NCBI GenBank assembly: GCA_021018815.1
Contig: JAITYX010000062.1
Location: 3,129,501 to 3,193,500 of the forward strand
DNA: 64,000 nucleotides
DNA from: Talinum fruticosum
Taxonomy: Eukaryota > Streptophyta > Magnoliopsida > Caryophyllales > Talinaceae
Direction of reading: 5' to 3'
How positions within the stretch are numbered: the stretch's first letter is position 1; every line of letters begins with the position of its first letter. The notes below the pieces were generated by a model. That model saw nothing but the letters and a program-made list of their open reading frames with translations. It ran no database searches and had not been told where the DNA came from. Positions 15,951 to 28,897 of the stretch are shown one piece after another. Both the position numbers and the translations under genes were made by a program.

Positions 15951-17455
15951 GACGCAATAATGTGAAGACGCCAATGCATCATACAGTGTAACACGTAGAA
16001 ATAGTTGGGTAGAACAAGGTCATTCGATGAAAGGAAAGAAATGAGAGCAGGATGTCAAAGTTTTTATTGAGATAATCTGTTTAAAAATGGAATCGTAATT
16101 TCAGAGGGATAGCATACACTTAATGACAATTGCAGTTACTAAGTTTGTTTCAATGGAGTTGCCAATGCATTTCTAAACAAAGCCCCCTCCCCCACCCCAC
16201 ACGGCCCCCAGCTGCTCGAGCAGGCATCTTACCCATTGAAATCACACGTATTATGCAAGCCAATGTTTAGCGCTTGCATTTCTGTGAGCAAGACATTTAG
16301 GTGACCCAATTCTTAGTCACCTGTCATCCTTAATATTATCAAAAAATGATATGCATTCAGAAACATCTGTGATCATTTGGCAGTCTACAAATGCTAAGCT
16401 CCCAAGACCCCTTATACAACATATGTACATTTCAAGAATGCCCCCCAAGTCCTCTTGATCATCTTATACTAAAGGAGGGAGGGATCAATGCAGTCGAGAA
16501 CCAAAGATTCATCAAATTCACACTGTTCAGCAACTGATTAAAAACTCAAGCATTACATGTGAACTGCAAACCAAAAGCAGGTTCCCCCTCCCCCTAAGAG
16601 GAGAAAATTTAATGATTCTGTCAACAGTTCTTAAAAAGATGTATACTTGGGAGTACAGATTGGCTGCTTTTTGGAAGGCATCACATGAAAGCTTCACCAT
16701 AAAGAATCTATTTTCTAGAGAAGAAATTTTGAAAAGAAAATTGACTACATTTGTCACTTTTAGAAATAAACTTGGAGTAATCTTCTACTAATTATAATTT
16801 TACTAATTGGCTGCAACAGTTGAAGATATAACAAGTAACTAAAAGAGTTACATTTTTTTGTAAGAAGAGTTAATTTTACTAATTAGCTGCAATGACAAAG
16901 TAGGTAATGTGAACTAAAAGATATAACAGAGAAGAGATGATGTCCTTTGGCAATTTATTGAACATACGATGGTCGATCTATGAAAGATTGAAACTCAAAC
17001 ATCTCAATCTATAAATGAAAGTTCATATGACATACTATTTCCCAGGTGCCAGAAAACATGAAAGTTCATTGCATACTAAAAACTACTCCCTCCAGCCCTT
17101 CTTTCTTGCTAAATGAGGTACTTGCCATGGTGGCCTAAGTGGGGCAGGATTGGGGGAAAAGGGTGGTTAAAGTTCGGGAGTGCTGGATGAATAAATAGTG
17201 CCATAGACCACTGATGAATGACAAGTCCATAAGTAGTCAGGGCAGGGTGGATATTGATTGGGAAGGCATACAGCTTTGGAGAGAAAGAGGTATTAGAGAC
17301 TTGGAGTAGGGACTAATATCAGCGTAACATGTATAATATGGTGGGCATAGGAACATGATATTACAGCTCACGTAGGTACTAATTCCTGTTCCGGCACCTA
17401 AGGCAGGCAAGGATGGATCGACTCCTACCAGAAACTCTCAGACAACAATACACAA
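15951..17455. other. Intergenic DNA between RLK1 and RLK2, unidentified
   Basis: No coding region can be supported. The part near 16925-17010 has weak similarity to the upstream module of RLK5 (about 57050-57120). A CTCCCTCCAGCCC word at about 17088 resembles a Stowaway terminus, but no partner end was found. Confidence 0.4.
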
Positions 17456-17460
17456 AACGA

Positions 17461-17545
17461 AAACCTTGGCTTAGCGGCTAAAGCTGGCGGTATCACCAGT
17501 GGGAAAGTTCAATATGAACGTCATTAAAAAAATTTGGGTATAAGG
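17461..17545 (+). mobile_element. tRNA-derived SINE-like segment
   Basis: TTGGCTTAGCGGC at about 17466 fits a polymerase III box A. AGTTCAATATGAAC at about 17506, some 40 bases further on, is a plausible degenerate box B. There is no tRNA cloverleaf or CCA-compatible acceptor stem. The combination suggests a plant SINE head rather than a tRNA gene; no A/T tail or duplication was defined. Confidence 0.35.
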
Positions 17546-17965
17546 ATGGTCCCTATTAAAAAAGTAAACAGAGGAAAACAGTGATGAGAATATGTTTTAG
17601 TGCATGAAGAGAAAATAAATATTACAATAATGTCATTATGCAGGCAAAAGGGTGACAATGGGAGTTCTTAAATGCCATAAAATATTGGGAGATTATGAGG
17701 GGAAGATCAGCGATGCTTATGCTACCAGCCTTCTACCAACTCTTGCAAGTGGAAATTCTAAATAGGAATTAGATTCTTGTTTAATCAGGACATTTCATTC
17801 AATATCGTGTTTCAATGTATTATATGGAGCAAGTTCGCTGTCTTGGCTCAGCAGAGGACAACCAGCCGCCGAGGAGGGGGACAAAGAATAAGTTGGACTT
17901 TCCAAGCCTAATCCTCTGCATATACCTTAAACATGGAGTATGCCCCAGAGAAAGAGCAATAGTCC

Positions 17966-20900
17966 ATGGTTTATCTTTACAGCTTTCTGGTCCTCTCTCT
18001 ATACTGCTTCTCTAGGGAACTTTGCTTGGCTGATTACGACACCATTACAACCTCTAAGTTCCTGAAGGATCCTCATGCTCTAGTGTCCAAAAATGGTACT
18101 TTCAGGCTTGGATTCTTCAGCCCTGATCCCAACTCTTCCCATCGTTATCTCGGAATTTGGTTCAACAAAGTTTCACTGATGACCGTGGTATGGGTAGCCA
18201 ACCGAGACAAACCAATAAATGATTTTTCTGGCATACTGAAGATATCTGATGATGGAAATCTACTACTACTCGATGGGCAAAATAACACCATTTGGTCTTC
18301 AAACATATCAAACATGACCGTTCTGAACTCCCCTGCACAGCTTCTGGATTCAGGGAACCTTATTTTGGCACAGTCTAATTCCAGTGGAGGTGCAAGTTTC
18401 GAACCCAGAATCATGTGGCAAAGCTTTGATCATCCCACGGACACGTTCTTGCCAGGTATGCGACCAACATTTCCGAGAACTGCTGATAGAAGAAATGTTA
18501 TTTTTCAATCCTGGAGAACCCCATCAGACCCATCTGAAGGGAACTCCTTAATTGGGATAGGCACAGGTGGTCTCCCTCAAATTTTCATCTGGAGAAATGG
18601 TACCGCTTATTGGAGGAGCGGTCCATGGGATGGCAGTGGTTTTATTGGATCAGCTGCAAATATTGACTCATTCATAAATAACGGGCTGTCAATGGAGGAT
18701 AATCCAGAATCAGGGACTCTTGACATTTCATTTTCTCTACAAGATTCATCTCTCCTGCTCAACTTTGTGGTGGATTCTCAAGGTACCCTCATAGAACGAT
18801 ACCGGGATGGGGTTAACGAGAATTGGACTGTTGCCTGGTCAGCCCCATCAACAGATTGTGATGTGTATGCAAAGTGTGGGGCATTTGGGATCTGCAACCA
18901 AGGTCATTCCCCTATTTGTAGATGTTTGCAAGGATTTCAGCCAAAAAATCAGAGAGAATGGAGAAGGGAAACTGGTCCAGTGGATGCATCAGAAGGACAA
19001 AGCTTGTGTGTGGCACCGATGGAGGAAAACAAGATGGAATTTTAAGGCTACCAAGTATGAAACTGCCTGACAACATCGAAAAGCTATCAGCAATCAATCA
19101 AGATAGTTGCAGAACAAAGTGCTTGGACAACTGCTCATGCATAGCTTATGCATACCATCTAAATATTGGATGTATGATATGGAGCAACGACTTGATTGAC
19201 ATACAGGAATTTTCTGCTGGTGGTGTTGATCTTTTCCTCCGCTTGGCATCATCAGAGCTAGGTAAAACCCAATTTTTCCCTGCACTTGTTTATTTCAACT
19301 ATTATTAATTAACGATAATAATTGAGGCATGACTTACTTTTACCAGAAGGTAAAGCTCATAAAAAGACAGAAATCATTCCGTCAGTGACGATCACAGGAA
19401 TAATCATGTCCTCTACCTTTGTGTACTTTTTATGGAGAAGGAGGACAAGAAGAGGTAATATAATTCTGTTTAAAAACTTCTAATATCAGTTAATATGCAT
19501 GCTAGATGCCTCTGCACTTGTATGAATTATTAGTGCATGAACTAGGGAAAAGAGTGAAGAGACACGATGAATACAAGTTTAGGGATAATATTGGTCAACA
19601 TGAACTCCAGGAGCCACCACTTTATAGATTTGAAATGCTCAAGAAAGCAACAAATAATTTTCTAGAAACCAATAAAATTGGAGAAGGTGGTTTTGGCCCA
19701 GTTTACAAGGTAAAGTCTACATCTTATCACTGGAGACTTAAGAGCCAGTCCGCAATGAAGCACTAAACTAACAATGTCATTTCTGTCCTACCTTCGTAGG
19801 GGATTTTGAAACATGGAAAAGAAATAGCAGTTAAAAGACTTTCAAGAGCCTCTGAGCAAGGCCTTGAAGAGTTCAAGAATGAAGTTGTCGTAATCTCTAA
19901 ACTCCAGCACAGAAATCTGGTCACACTTCTGGGTTGCTGCATAGATGGGGAAGAAAAAATGCTCGTTTATGAATACATGCCAAACAAAAGCCTCGATAAT
20001 TTTCTTTTTGGTACGTACTGACTATAGAGTTCTGTTGCTTCATTATTCCAATATTCACGCAGTTGCAGTTGTTCCCCTCCACGAGGATAATCATGCCACT
20101 TATAATTATACTATCACTTCACAAAGAACTTTACACTTGTATCTGAACTGAACTGAATTGGTATTCAATCAGATTCCCAGAACAGAGAACTGCTAACCTG
20201 GGAGAAACGCCGGAATATAATTGATGGAATATGTCGGGGCCTCCTATACCTTCACAGGGATTCTAGATTAAAGATTATCCATAGAGATCTAACAGCAAGC
20301 AATATTTTGTTGGATAAACATCTCAATCCTAAAATTTCAGACTTCGGCATGGCATGGATATTTAGGGAAATCAAGATCAGGCTAACACCAGAAGAGTGGT
20401 GGGAACCTAGTGAGTAGAACGTCTGTTTTACAAGAAACCACATCTTTTGGCTAAAATTAGTTGCTTTAACTTGATAATTGAATGTGCAGTGGTTACATGT
20501 CTCCCGAATATACTATGGGGAATTCTCTGAAAAATCTGATGTGTACAGCTTTGGAGTCATACTGTTGGAGATTGTCAGTGAAAGAAGTAACATCAGCTTC
20601 CACCATATGGAGCATTCCTCCACACTTACAGGATATGTAAGTAGCCGAAACTTGTAAACCAAGTTTTTCTCACCCAGAATATCAAAGTCACTGCAACATT
20701 TTCAGGCATGGAAATTGTGGAACAAGGAGAGAATCATTTCATTTATTGATCCAGCAATCTCACAGCCATGCTTCCATTCAGAGATTTTAAGGTGCATACA
20801 TGTGGGATTATTATGTGTGCAGAAGCTTCCCAGAGATAGGCCAAACATCTCAACACTTATAACCATGCTTGATACTAATACACACAGGCTACAACATCCC

Positions 20901-20996
20901 AAAAGGCCTGCTTTTACAGAGTGTGAGATTTCTGCTGACAATCAACAGGTGGAGAACTCTACGACTTATTCTATCTCAATCATACAGGGACGATAA
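17966..20996 (+). pseudogene. RLK2: G-type lectin S-receptor-like Ser/Thr kinase, three 1-bp deletions
   Basis: Exons: 17966-19261, 19347-19454, 19546-19709, 19800-20010, 20173-20409, 20490-20636 and 20706-20996, all with GT-AG borders. The N-terminus (MVYLYSFLVLSLYCF) is a signal peptide. Lectin, S-locus glycoprotein (YWRSGPWDG), EGF-like, PAN, transmembrane (exon 2) and kinase regions follow, ending YSISIIQGR. Each shift shows as a length change against RLK5: about 18968 (a lost base before the NWSSGC motif), about 20367 after the DFG motif (exon 5 is 237 instead of 238 nt), and about 20520 (exon 6 is 147 instead of 148 nt). The catalytic loop is HRDLTASN, with Thr for the usual Lys. Exon 4 is open and carries the ATP-binding lysine in AVKRLS. 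Only three lesions in about 2.4 kb of exon make this a young pseudogene, or a gene with sequence errors. Confidence 0.9.
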
Positions 20997-22064
20997 TATG
21001 AAATATCATATATTACGTATGTACATTACAGGTAAAATTTATCAATGGACTGTTTGCAAGTGCCAACTCCTGTCCTCATATCACCTTGCATTGGGAGAAA
21101 GAAAATTAATTTTACATGAATTCTAAATGGTATTGTGAAGTTAAACATATGTGTTTTTCTCATATGAATTCGAAATGGATCATTATGTTTTGGGATGGCC
21201 TTGTTGCAAGATGTATATTTGTCCCTGGAAATGAAATTTCATTAGTTAATCAATGAGAGCCGAAGGTCCCCCAACAAAAAGAAAACATAAAATTAAAAAA
21301 TAATTTAATACAATTTTTGTTGGTTAGAAGTTTACCTGGAGTGATCGACCTGACAGTTAAAATTTTCTTTGATGGGTAGCCTGGGAGAATCAAACCCTGA
21401 CAATTAAAAGATATCAAGTTCACTTGGAGTGATCGACACGACAGTTATAATATATCAGGTAACCTGGATTGATCATATTGACCGTTATAAATCTATAAGG
21501 ATTCGAATGAGGCTGTTTAGTAATGAAACACTCTCCTTGGAAAGTTTTTGAAATTGATCCAATGGCTTTTTCACTCCCGGACAAATGTGACTTGGTTGCA
21601 CGATTCTTTGAGCTACCATGCCAATTACCACAATCACGTCCAAAGCCACATTCTGGATCCTTAAATATCAAATGACCTGCAACAATGAGAACAATGTAGC
21701 GAAGCAACAGTGAGGAACTTAATGAAGTCATCATTGGGAACATTAGATGGAAAAATGTGTAGATATTTGAAACAGCTAGGAATTTTCATTACCCCCCTTC
21801 CCCAACCCTGAGAGAGAGAGACACGGAGAGAGACAGAGAGAGTGAATCAAAAGGAACATTAAAAAGGTAGAGATGCTCTGTTTCCATGAAACAATTCAAA
21901 CTTTAACATCTCAGATTCTCAGTCTAGCCTGTAAAGATGCTGGAATAAATGGAAGTTTAAGTGATTACGGAAAACTAATTAACTGCTCGAGATATCTTTC
22001 CCTTCTTGTTGGCCAAATACGAATGTAAAGCACAGAAAATTAACAAAAGCTAGAAGGGTGGCAT
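20997..22064. repeat. Downstream flank of RLK2 and start of duplicated module A
   Basis: From about 21760 this matches 57200-57490 upstream of RLK5 (shared words GAGATATCTTT, GATGGAATAAATGG and GAAGGGTGGC). It is therefore the first part of module A, whose second part resumes at 32955 after the nested retrotransposon block. The piece around 21660-21710 includes the ATGACCTGCAAC word also found in the modules. No host gene is recognised. Confidence 0.6.
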
Positions 22065-22319
22065 TGTTAGGATTGGGAGTCAACTCACAAACAATCGAAT
22101 AAGAACAAAGAAAGAAAAATAAAATTGAGACGCAAGATTTAATGTGAAAAATTCAAAACTGGAAAAAAAAATCACGAATGATGCACTAGAATTTCGGTAG
22201 CATTATAAGGAATTTCTCTCTATCTATTACAAGCTTTACACCTTGTAACTCACCGCTACACACAACAATGGAGGACTATACACAGTTATATAGCCATAAA
22301 TTTTCTGCCACCCTTAACA
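22065..22319 (-). repeat. LTR-a of the composite block
   Basis: It starts TGTTAGGATTG, ends CTTAACA, and is followed by ACTCCCACTTC, a minus-strand polypurine tract. The first 90 bases match the start of LTR-b at 26409; the next 150 match the middle of LTR-c (both contain GATGCACTAGAA and ATGGAGGACTATACACA). It therefore looks chimeric. Confidence 0.65.
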
Positions 22320-23266
22320 ACTCCCACTTCAGCAGAATCCATACCAACATCAAGTCTCCATAGACTCCCACTGGAACAATTGACCCTGCCATATGCAACT
22401 AAGCTAATGCACCCTATAGTAGAGTATAACGAGTCGAATTTCACACCCTTAGGTACAACTAATGCCCCTTTCATAATTTTTCAACCCCAATTGCAAAACT
22501 TAGTTAGGTACCCCAACTCATCAAACTTACTCACAGAAATAAAATTTTTCGCCAAACCCGGAATAAACTAATACCTTGCAATTTCCAAACCCCCCCACTA
22601 GAGGTTTTGATTTTCACATCCCCTCCCTAGTATCTCCAAACTTTTCCCATTAGCAATGTACACCTTGCCCAAATTCCCACCAATAAAATTGTGGAACAAG
22701 TTTATACTATATGATGAATGAAATGGTGCACTCGAATCCACAGTCCAATACTCAATGGGACTTTCCATACTCAAACAAGAGCATCACCGTCATCTTCAAC
22801 AGAGTTCATTGAAACTCGATCATCATTTCTTTTAGGACATTTTTCTTAAAATGCCCTTTATCACCACATCCCCGACACACAACCACCTGTGGGTTTTGGG
22901 ATCTACCCATTACTTTGGACTTTGACCGGCCCTTTTGATTATCATGTTTCGCCTTTCCTCTAACATTAAACGCACTTTCCAACGATTCCCCCAATTCTTT
23001 CTTGAAAATAAGATTACATCCCGGACTTCATCATATTTTAACGCGTTAGACCCTCTAGCACTACTAATCGTAGAAACTATAGTGTCCCATGACTCGGGCA
23101 AGGAAGACAACAAAATCAAAGCCTTAACTTTATCATAAAAGTTAATTTTCACGGAAGTAAGATTCGAAATTATCATATTAAATTCGTTAATACCATCCGC
23201 TACACTAGTGCTATCATGCATAAACGCCGCATCAAGTGTTCATGGCTCAAGTGTTCTCATACATAT

Positions 23267-26101
23267 TGTCGGTGTGGTGACCAAAATCTCATTTAAAATA
23301 CATGTTATACTCGGTTTTCTGCTGCAATTGGGTAGTGCTCCAAGGGGAATGGACCTTGCTCAAGGTAAAACAAGTAGTGCTCAAAGACAACTCAAAAAAG
23401 TGGCCTCCAGCACCCAACATGGGCAGGCCGTGTCCGTCTACATGGTCTGTGTTGGGCGTCGGCTTCAATTTTGGGCAGTTTTTGTGTGGCTTTTCGTCTT
23501 CGTCCTATTGCAGTTGTTACTTGGGGTTATTGCAAGGTTAATAGTTGGTTTTATTACCTTGTTTAAAGCCTTGTATATTGCTAATAATGGCATAACTTCA
23601 AATTCTATTATAAATTTCACCATTTCATTCACCAAACCATCCCAAATTCATATCGAATTTCATCCACCTTTTACACCATTAGTCTTTGTGGATTATTATC
23701 TACTTTAGGTGTTGTGAGTGAGTATTTGAGAGTGTTTGTAATCTCTTTTATTCTAATTTTGTTGTGCTTTCATGCCCCTTGAGATTGAATTTTGTACTCA
23801 TTACATTTAGTTGATTTCTTATTTCCATTCGTGGTTTTCTCCCTATTTTGGGTTTCCACGTAAAAATTCGGTGTTCATCTTTATTTTTCTTTCTTAACTA
23901 TTTTCTGAATATCTCACATCCAAATGACTTTCGTTATATTTCTTTCTCTATTTCCTAACAAGTGGTATAAGAGCATTTCGATTCAAGGATGTCTTCCGTC
24001 ATGAAATTCAATATTCAGAAGTTCGACGGAGAAATTAGCTTTACCATATGGAAAGTTCAGATGGCTACCGTTCTTACACAATACGGGTTGAAGAAGGCTT
24101 TGTTGAGAAAGAAACCCGATTCTACGACTGTTGAGAAATGGAAGGAGCTTGATGAGTAAGTTATTTTAGCAATTCATTTACGTTTGACACCTCACGTTCT
24201 TCGTGAGGTGATGGACAAGTTAACTTCTACGAATCTTTGGCTTTGTTTGGAGCAACTTTACATGACTAAAAGTCTTGCCAACAAGATCCATCTCAAAAGC
24301 GTTTGTACACGTTCTCTATGGCCGAAGGTACTCCCATTCGCAAACATCTAGATGAGTTTAATTCTATTCTTATTAATTTGGGGAATTTAGATGTTAAAAT
24401 TGAAGAGGAGGATAAAGCTATTTTGTTGGTTGTTTCTTTGCCGGCCTCTTATAAGCATTTTAAAGAAATCCTCTTATATAGTAGTAATGCGACCCTATCA
24501 TTTGAGGATGTTAAGTCTAATCTTTTGTCGAAGAGAAGTATAATCTTGAAGTGCATGCTGATAAAGGCGAGGGCTTGACTGTTAGCGAAAAGAAGGGTCC
24601 TCAACCTAAATTTCAGAAACGTAAATCCAACAAAACCTATCGCTATCATCAAAAGTCGGGCCATGATATTTCCGAGTGTTTTAAATTGAAATATAAAAAG
24701 GAGAAAGAAAAGGAGAACAAACAATGTCAGGAACCTCAAGGTGAAGCTGCATTTATTGATGAGGAGTCGGATGGTGACGTTTTATTTACTACTCCCCTTG
24801 AAAAGGAAATGATTCCGATTGGATTCTTGATTCTGGTTGCACTTTTCATATGTGGCCCCATAGGGATATGTTTTCTTTATATGAATCTCTTAGTTCCAGT
24901 GTTGTTCACATGGGCAACAAAACTAGTTGCAAAATTGTTGGTATTGGTAGTGTTTGAATAAAGACTTATGATGGCATTATTAGAACTTTATCTAATGTTC
25001 GTCATGTCCCAAATTTGAAGCATAACATCATATCACTTGGCACTCTTGAATCTAAATGGTGCACATACTCGGGTCAAGATGGAGTTCTCAAAATCTCCAA
25101 AGGCGCTTAGTTGCTCTTAAAGTTGTGAGGCATGATGGCCTCTATATCCTACAAGGTTGTGGTATGAGGGGTTCTCATGATGTCCGTATACCCTCATCTT
25201 CTTCATGTCGTGTTCGGTTACACCATATGATTGACAAAGGCCTACTCAAGCCATTTTCTTCTGCTAAGTTCAAGCATCACTTGAACTAACTTTGGTGTTC
25301 ATAACTTTGATTGCCCTTTAGGGCTCCGCCCTAGAGGGCTCTACCCTTCGGGGTTCATTTGGCGGTTTTTTGGTGTTTGTGAATTTTGTCCAGGTGGAGA
25401 TTGTTAGGTGTGGTGCCAAAATTTAACTTAAAATACGTGCTATACTTAGTTTTCTACTGCAAATGGGTTGTGCTATAAGGGAAACAGATTATGCTTGAGG
25501 TAAAATGATCCGTGCTTGAAGACGACCTAGAAAAGTGGCCTCCAGCACCCAACACGAGAAGGCTGTGTCCGTTGACACGGCTCGTGTTGGGCGTCAACTT
25601 TAATTTTCGGCAGTTTTTGGGTGACTTTTCGTCTTCGTCCGGTTGTAGTTGTTACTTGGGGTTATTGCAAGGTTAATAACTGGTTTTACTACCTTGTTTA
25701 AAGCCTTGTTTATTGCTGGTAATGGCAAAGCTTCTAACTCAATTATAAATTCTACCATTTTCATTCACCAAATCATCCCAAATTCATACCGAGTTTTATC
25801 CACCTTTTACACCATTAGTATTTGTGGATTCATCTGAATTATCCACTTTAGATGTTGTGAGTGAATGTTTGAGAGTGTTTGTAATCTCTTTTATTCTAAT
25901 CTCGTTGTGTTTTCATGCCCCTCGAGATTGAATTTTGTACTCATTTGATTTAGTTGATTTCTTATTTCCATTCATGGTTTTCTCACTATTTTGGGTTTCC
26001 ACATAAAAATTCGGTGTTCATCTTTATTTTTGGATCTTAGCTGTTTTCTGAATACATCATATCCAAATCGCTTCTGCTATATTTTTGCTATATTCCTAAC
26101 A
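23267..26101 (+). mobile_element. Inner Copia element with two LTRs, inserted in the older gag
   Basis: The 5' LTR is 23267-23962 and the 3' LTR 25402-26101, 696 and 700 bp. They start TGTCGGTGTGG and TGTTAGGTGTGG, and both end CCTAACA. A primer-binding site TGGTATAAGAGC lies just inside the 5' LTR, and a GGTGGAGAT polypurine tract just before the 3' LTR. CATAT (23262-23266) and CATGT (26102-26106) form a 4-of-5 target duplication within the gag of the older, oppositely oriented element. The internal region is only 1.4 kb, far short of a full gag-pol. Confidence 0.85.
23991..25290 (+). pseudogene. Truncated gag-pol of the inner Copia element
   Basis: From the ATG at 23991 the frame gives a Copia gag start (MKFNIQKFDGEISFTIWKVQ). 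Stops and shifts occur near 24157, 24300 and 24540. A UBN2-like gag core follows (GTPIRKHLDEFNSILINL). The zinc knuckle at about 24640-24690 has lost its first two cysteines, and a protease start with DSGCTFHM lies at about 24830. The GAG-pre-integrase region (VRHVPNLKHNIISLG) lies at about 25000. Integrase, reverse transcriptase and RNase H are missing, so the element cannot move on its own. Confidence 0.75.
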
Positions 26102-26743
26102 CATGTTAGACAATACTTCAAGCAGCCCCTTCGTCGTTTTTCTTATTCCATCACGTTGAACGCAACGTTCCGCGCCAAAGTCAACCGCACTGTCCCCAAT
26201 GCTTCCCGATCAAAGATATCCCAATCCTTTTGCTCCATGGTTGTCGGCTTCTCTCCAAAGGGTTCATACAACTCCTTCTGGTACAATAAATTCTATTTGC
26301 ATTTTTCAAAACACAAAATCCTTGCCATCGAATCGTTTGATCTTCATCTTTCCTCTCTCCATTGTTTGTTGTGAACTCATTAACCAAACTCTCCTACTCG
26401 ATACCAATTGTTAGGATCGAGAGGCCACTCACAAACAATAAACAAGAACAAAGAAGGAGAAACAAAACTGGGACATAAGAATTAACGTGGAAAGTCAAAT
26501 AAGGAAAAAATCATGGGCGACACAAGCATAAACAAATCCACTATTATTAGAGAGTACAAGAAATGACCTCAAACCTAAGACCTTTCCAAAACCCAAGATA
26601 TCTCAATCTCACACTACTCTCCTCATAATAACATTCTTCAATTGGATTATCTCCAATTAACTCTCCCTAATTAGAATCCCCTCTAATTAGAACTCACTCT
26701 TTTGATGAGATTTATCATCTAGCTAAGCTTACAACAAAACTCC

Positions 26744-28897
26744 TGTTAAGTCGTATTTTATACGTATTTTTAGTAGTTATTGAGTTTATATTATATAGTT
26801 TATTTTATCTAATTTATTCTATTTTGTCTATTTATAGGTAATTATCGAATAAAGTGGGGAAGAGAAGAAAAGTCGTTAAAAGTGGATTTTTAGCTACCGA
26901 CAAGCATCCAAGAAAATATATGAAGTCGGTCCATAAATATAATATGTAATAAAATATTTATTTTATGATATTATATTTTAGGAAATCCTAATTGGAATAG
27001 AAAAGGAAACTTAGAAGAGAAGAAAGAGAAATAAACCCTAACTCTTTCACCCTATATATACTACTTATTATCATCATGGAGAGAGAGACCAAGGAAGCCA
27101 GCCACACACAATCACCACCTGCCCTTTGCTGTCCACGGCACCCAGCCGGCCTGCACTTGCTGCGGTCCACCAGTGCAGCCGCCCAGCCACCACTGCTTGC
27201 TGCCGCTGCTGTTTGTTCCTGGCTGCATCGTACTGCTGCTGCTGCACCTTGCTGGCCACTGCTGTCCACTGCCCAGCCAGCCACCATCCATCATCATCTT
27301 CTTCATCTTCCCGGGTCAAAGAAACTAATATCGGTAGTATAATTTAGTTTTGTAATTTTTATTAGAAAAGATTGAGTTTTTATTGATAGATTAATACTAA
27401 AGATGCTAGTTTTATTTAGTTTACATGTTTTAAATTACATTATGTGTGAGTAGTTTTTCTTATACTTAGTATAATCTCATTGAAGCCATGTTAAATTATT
27501 TATTTTGAAACAAAGTTTTGATTTTTATTGTCTTATTGATTTGATCCATGATTCTATGATAATTTGTGTTTAATGTTTATGAATTTATGTCTAATTAATT
27601 AGAGTGCACGCTATTTAGTTTTATATAAATTCATGTGATAGTTTAGAGGGTTTAAGTACGTAATTGCTTGATCTTTTAGACATAAGTATCACCCTAGTTA
27701 ATCATGGATGGCTCATACCCATCTCTTTTAATTAGGAAATTATCATAGATCCTTCTTAAATCAATTTGCTAGTAGATTGGTTATTAGGTGCTAGATGATG
27801 TTTTTCTAATACTTAATGCTCTAATTTGATTAAATTCTAGTGCTAGTGCTAGGGTTATCAATATTAGTAGGGTTTATATTAGGGTTAGGCCTAAGTAAAC
27901 TAATAACTAAGGAAAAACGGGGAAGATCCGCTAGTGGTTGTCTTCTACAGTTTAGCTCATGGGTAGATCAATTTGTGTATTAATGATAAATAATAATTTG
28001 CATGGTGGATATAGATTATACTAAGTGTTTTTATAAATTTGTTATCTTTGATAATTATTTGTTTGCTTTTAGTTATTCTCTTGAGTTATTGATTTTTACT
28101 TATAAAGTTATAGTATTTTATTATCAATTTCATTAAACCCCTAAAGATCAGTATTTTAGGTTAGTTTTAGTAATTTTATTTTAATTTAATTTTGAGTCTT
28201 TACATATTTTAATTTTCAGAATTAATTTTCTGTCAGTTTTTATTATTTTTGAGTCAGTTTGTTAGAAATTAGTTTAAAAATAGTTTCTTTTGTTATTTTT
28301 CGTGTTTTATTTTCTTTTAGGGTTTAGATAGAGTCCTAGTTTACTGTGATTAAATTTTAGAATTTTTGGAATTAATTTGATATTTTTTCAGATTTAATTC
28401 TTGAATTTAATTACTGCAGGTTTTTAATAAAATAAATTCGTGAATTAGATTTTAAATTTTGTTTTTATATTTTTAGGGTCTGGTTAGGTTTAGAAAATTA
28501 GTATTACTATCCTGGGTAATTTTAGTATTTATTTTCGTAATTATTTTAGTGCAGAATTTTACTTATTTAATTTTCTGTTTTAGAATTTGTTTATTTTCTG
28601 CTTTAGTTTTCTGTTTTAATTATTCTAAAAAATATACAAAAATATTTCTGGGTTATTGTAGTTTTATTATTCTGTATAAATTATTTATTTAGTTATTAGA
28701 TAATTTTCTATGAATTTTAGTTATTGATTTTAATGTATATTTTCTATTTTGTTTTTAAGAGTAGTAAATTTAATTAGATTAAAACTTGCATGTTATTATA
28801 TCTTTCCTCGTGGATTCGATCCCTACTTGCCCTTGCTATATTGTTTATTATAAGTTTAAGTAGTGGTTTAATTTGTTGCTGTACGACAAGCTCAACA
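26744..28897. mobile_element. Solo LTR, 2.15 kb, with 5-bp target duplication
   Basis: It starts TGTTAAGTCG, ends CTCAACA, and is flanked on both sides by ACTCC (26739-26743 and 28898-28902). There is no internal domain. It is very AT-rich except for a GC-rich island at about 27106-27290, about 50 bases after a TATATATAC promoter-like word; the island opens frames on both strands that are not credible genes. Large LTRs of this type are common in Gypsy lineages; the lineage is not assigned. Confidence 0.7.

Larger units (their letters stand above)
22320..26380 (-). pseudogene. Copia gag-protease relic, split by an inner Copia element
   Basis: Translation on the minus strand starts at an ATG at 26378-26380. 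The N-terminal gag segment (KRFDGKDFVFWKMQIEF) runs to about 26107. After the inner insertion gag resumes at 23261 with VADGINEFNMIISNLTSV and SSLPESWDTIVSTISSARGS, the UBN2-type Copia gag pattern. A zinc knuckle follows near 22850 (CRGCGDKGHFKKN, last cysteine lost). Then comes a protease-like stretch in which the expected DSG reads DSS. Integrase, reverse transcriptase and RNase H are absent. Several frameshifts are present, so this is a dead, internally deleted element. Confidence 0.75.

Noticed and set aside
17088..17340. Second Stowaway element suggested by CTCCCTCCAGCCC
   Set aside because: No matching inverted end or TA duplication was found.
23208..23708. 166-codon open frame on the + strand
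   Set aside because: It crosses the junction between the older gag and the 5' LTR of the inner Copia element; the same DNA recurs as the 3' LTR.
27074..27347. Overlapping open frames on both strands, rich in Ala, Gln, Pro and Ser
   Set aside because: They arise from a GC-rich repeat-like island inside a solo LTR. Several frames are open at once, which is a composition effect.
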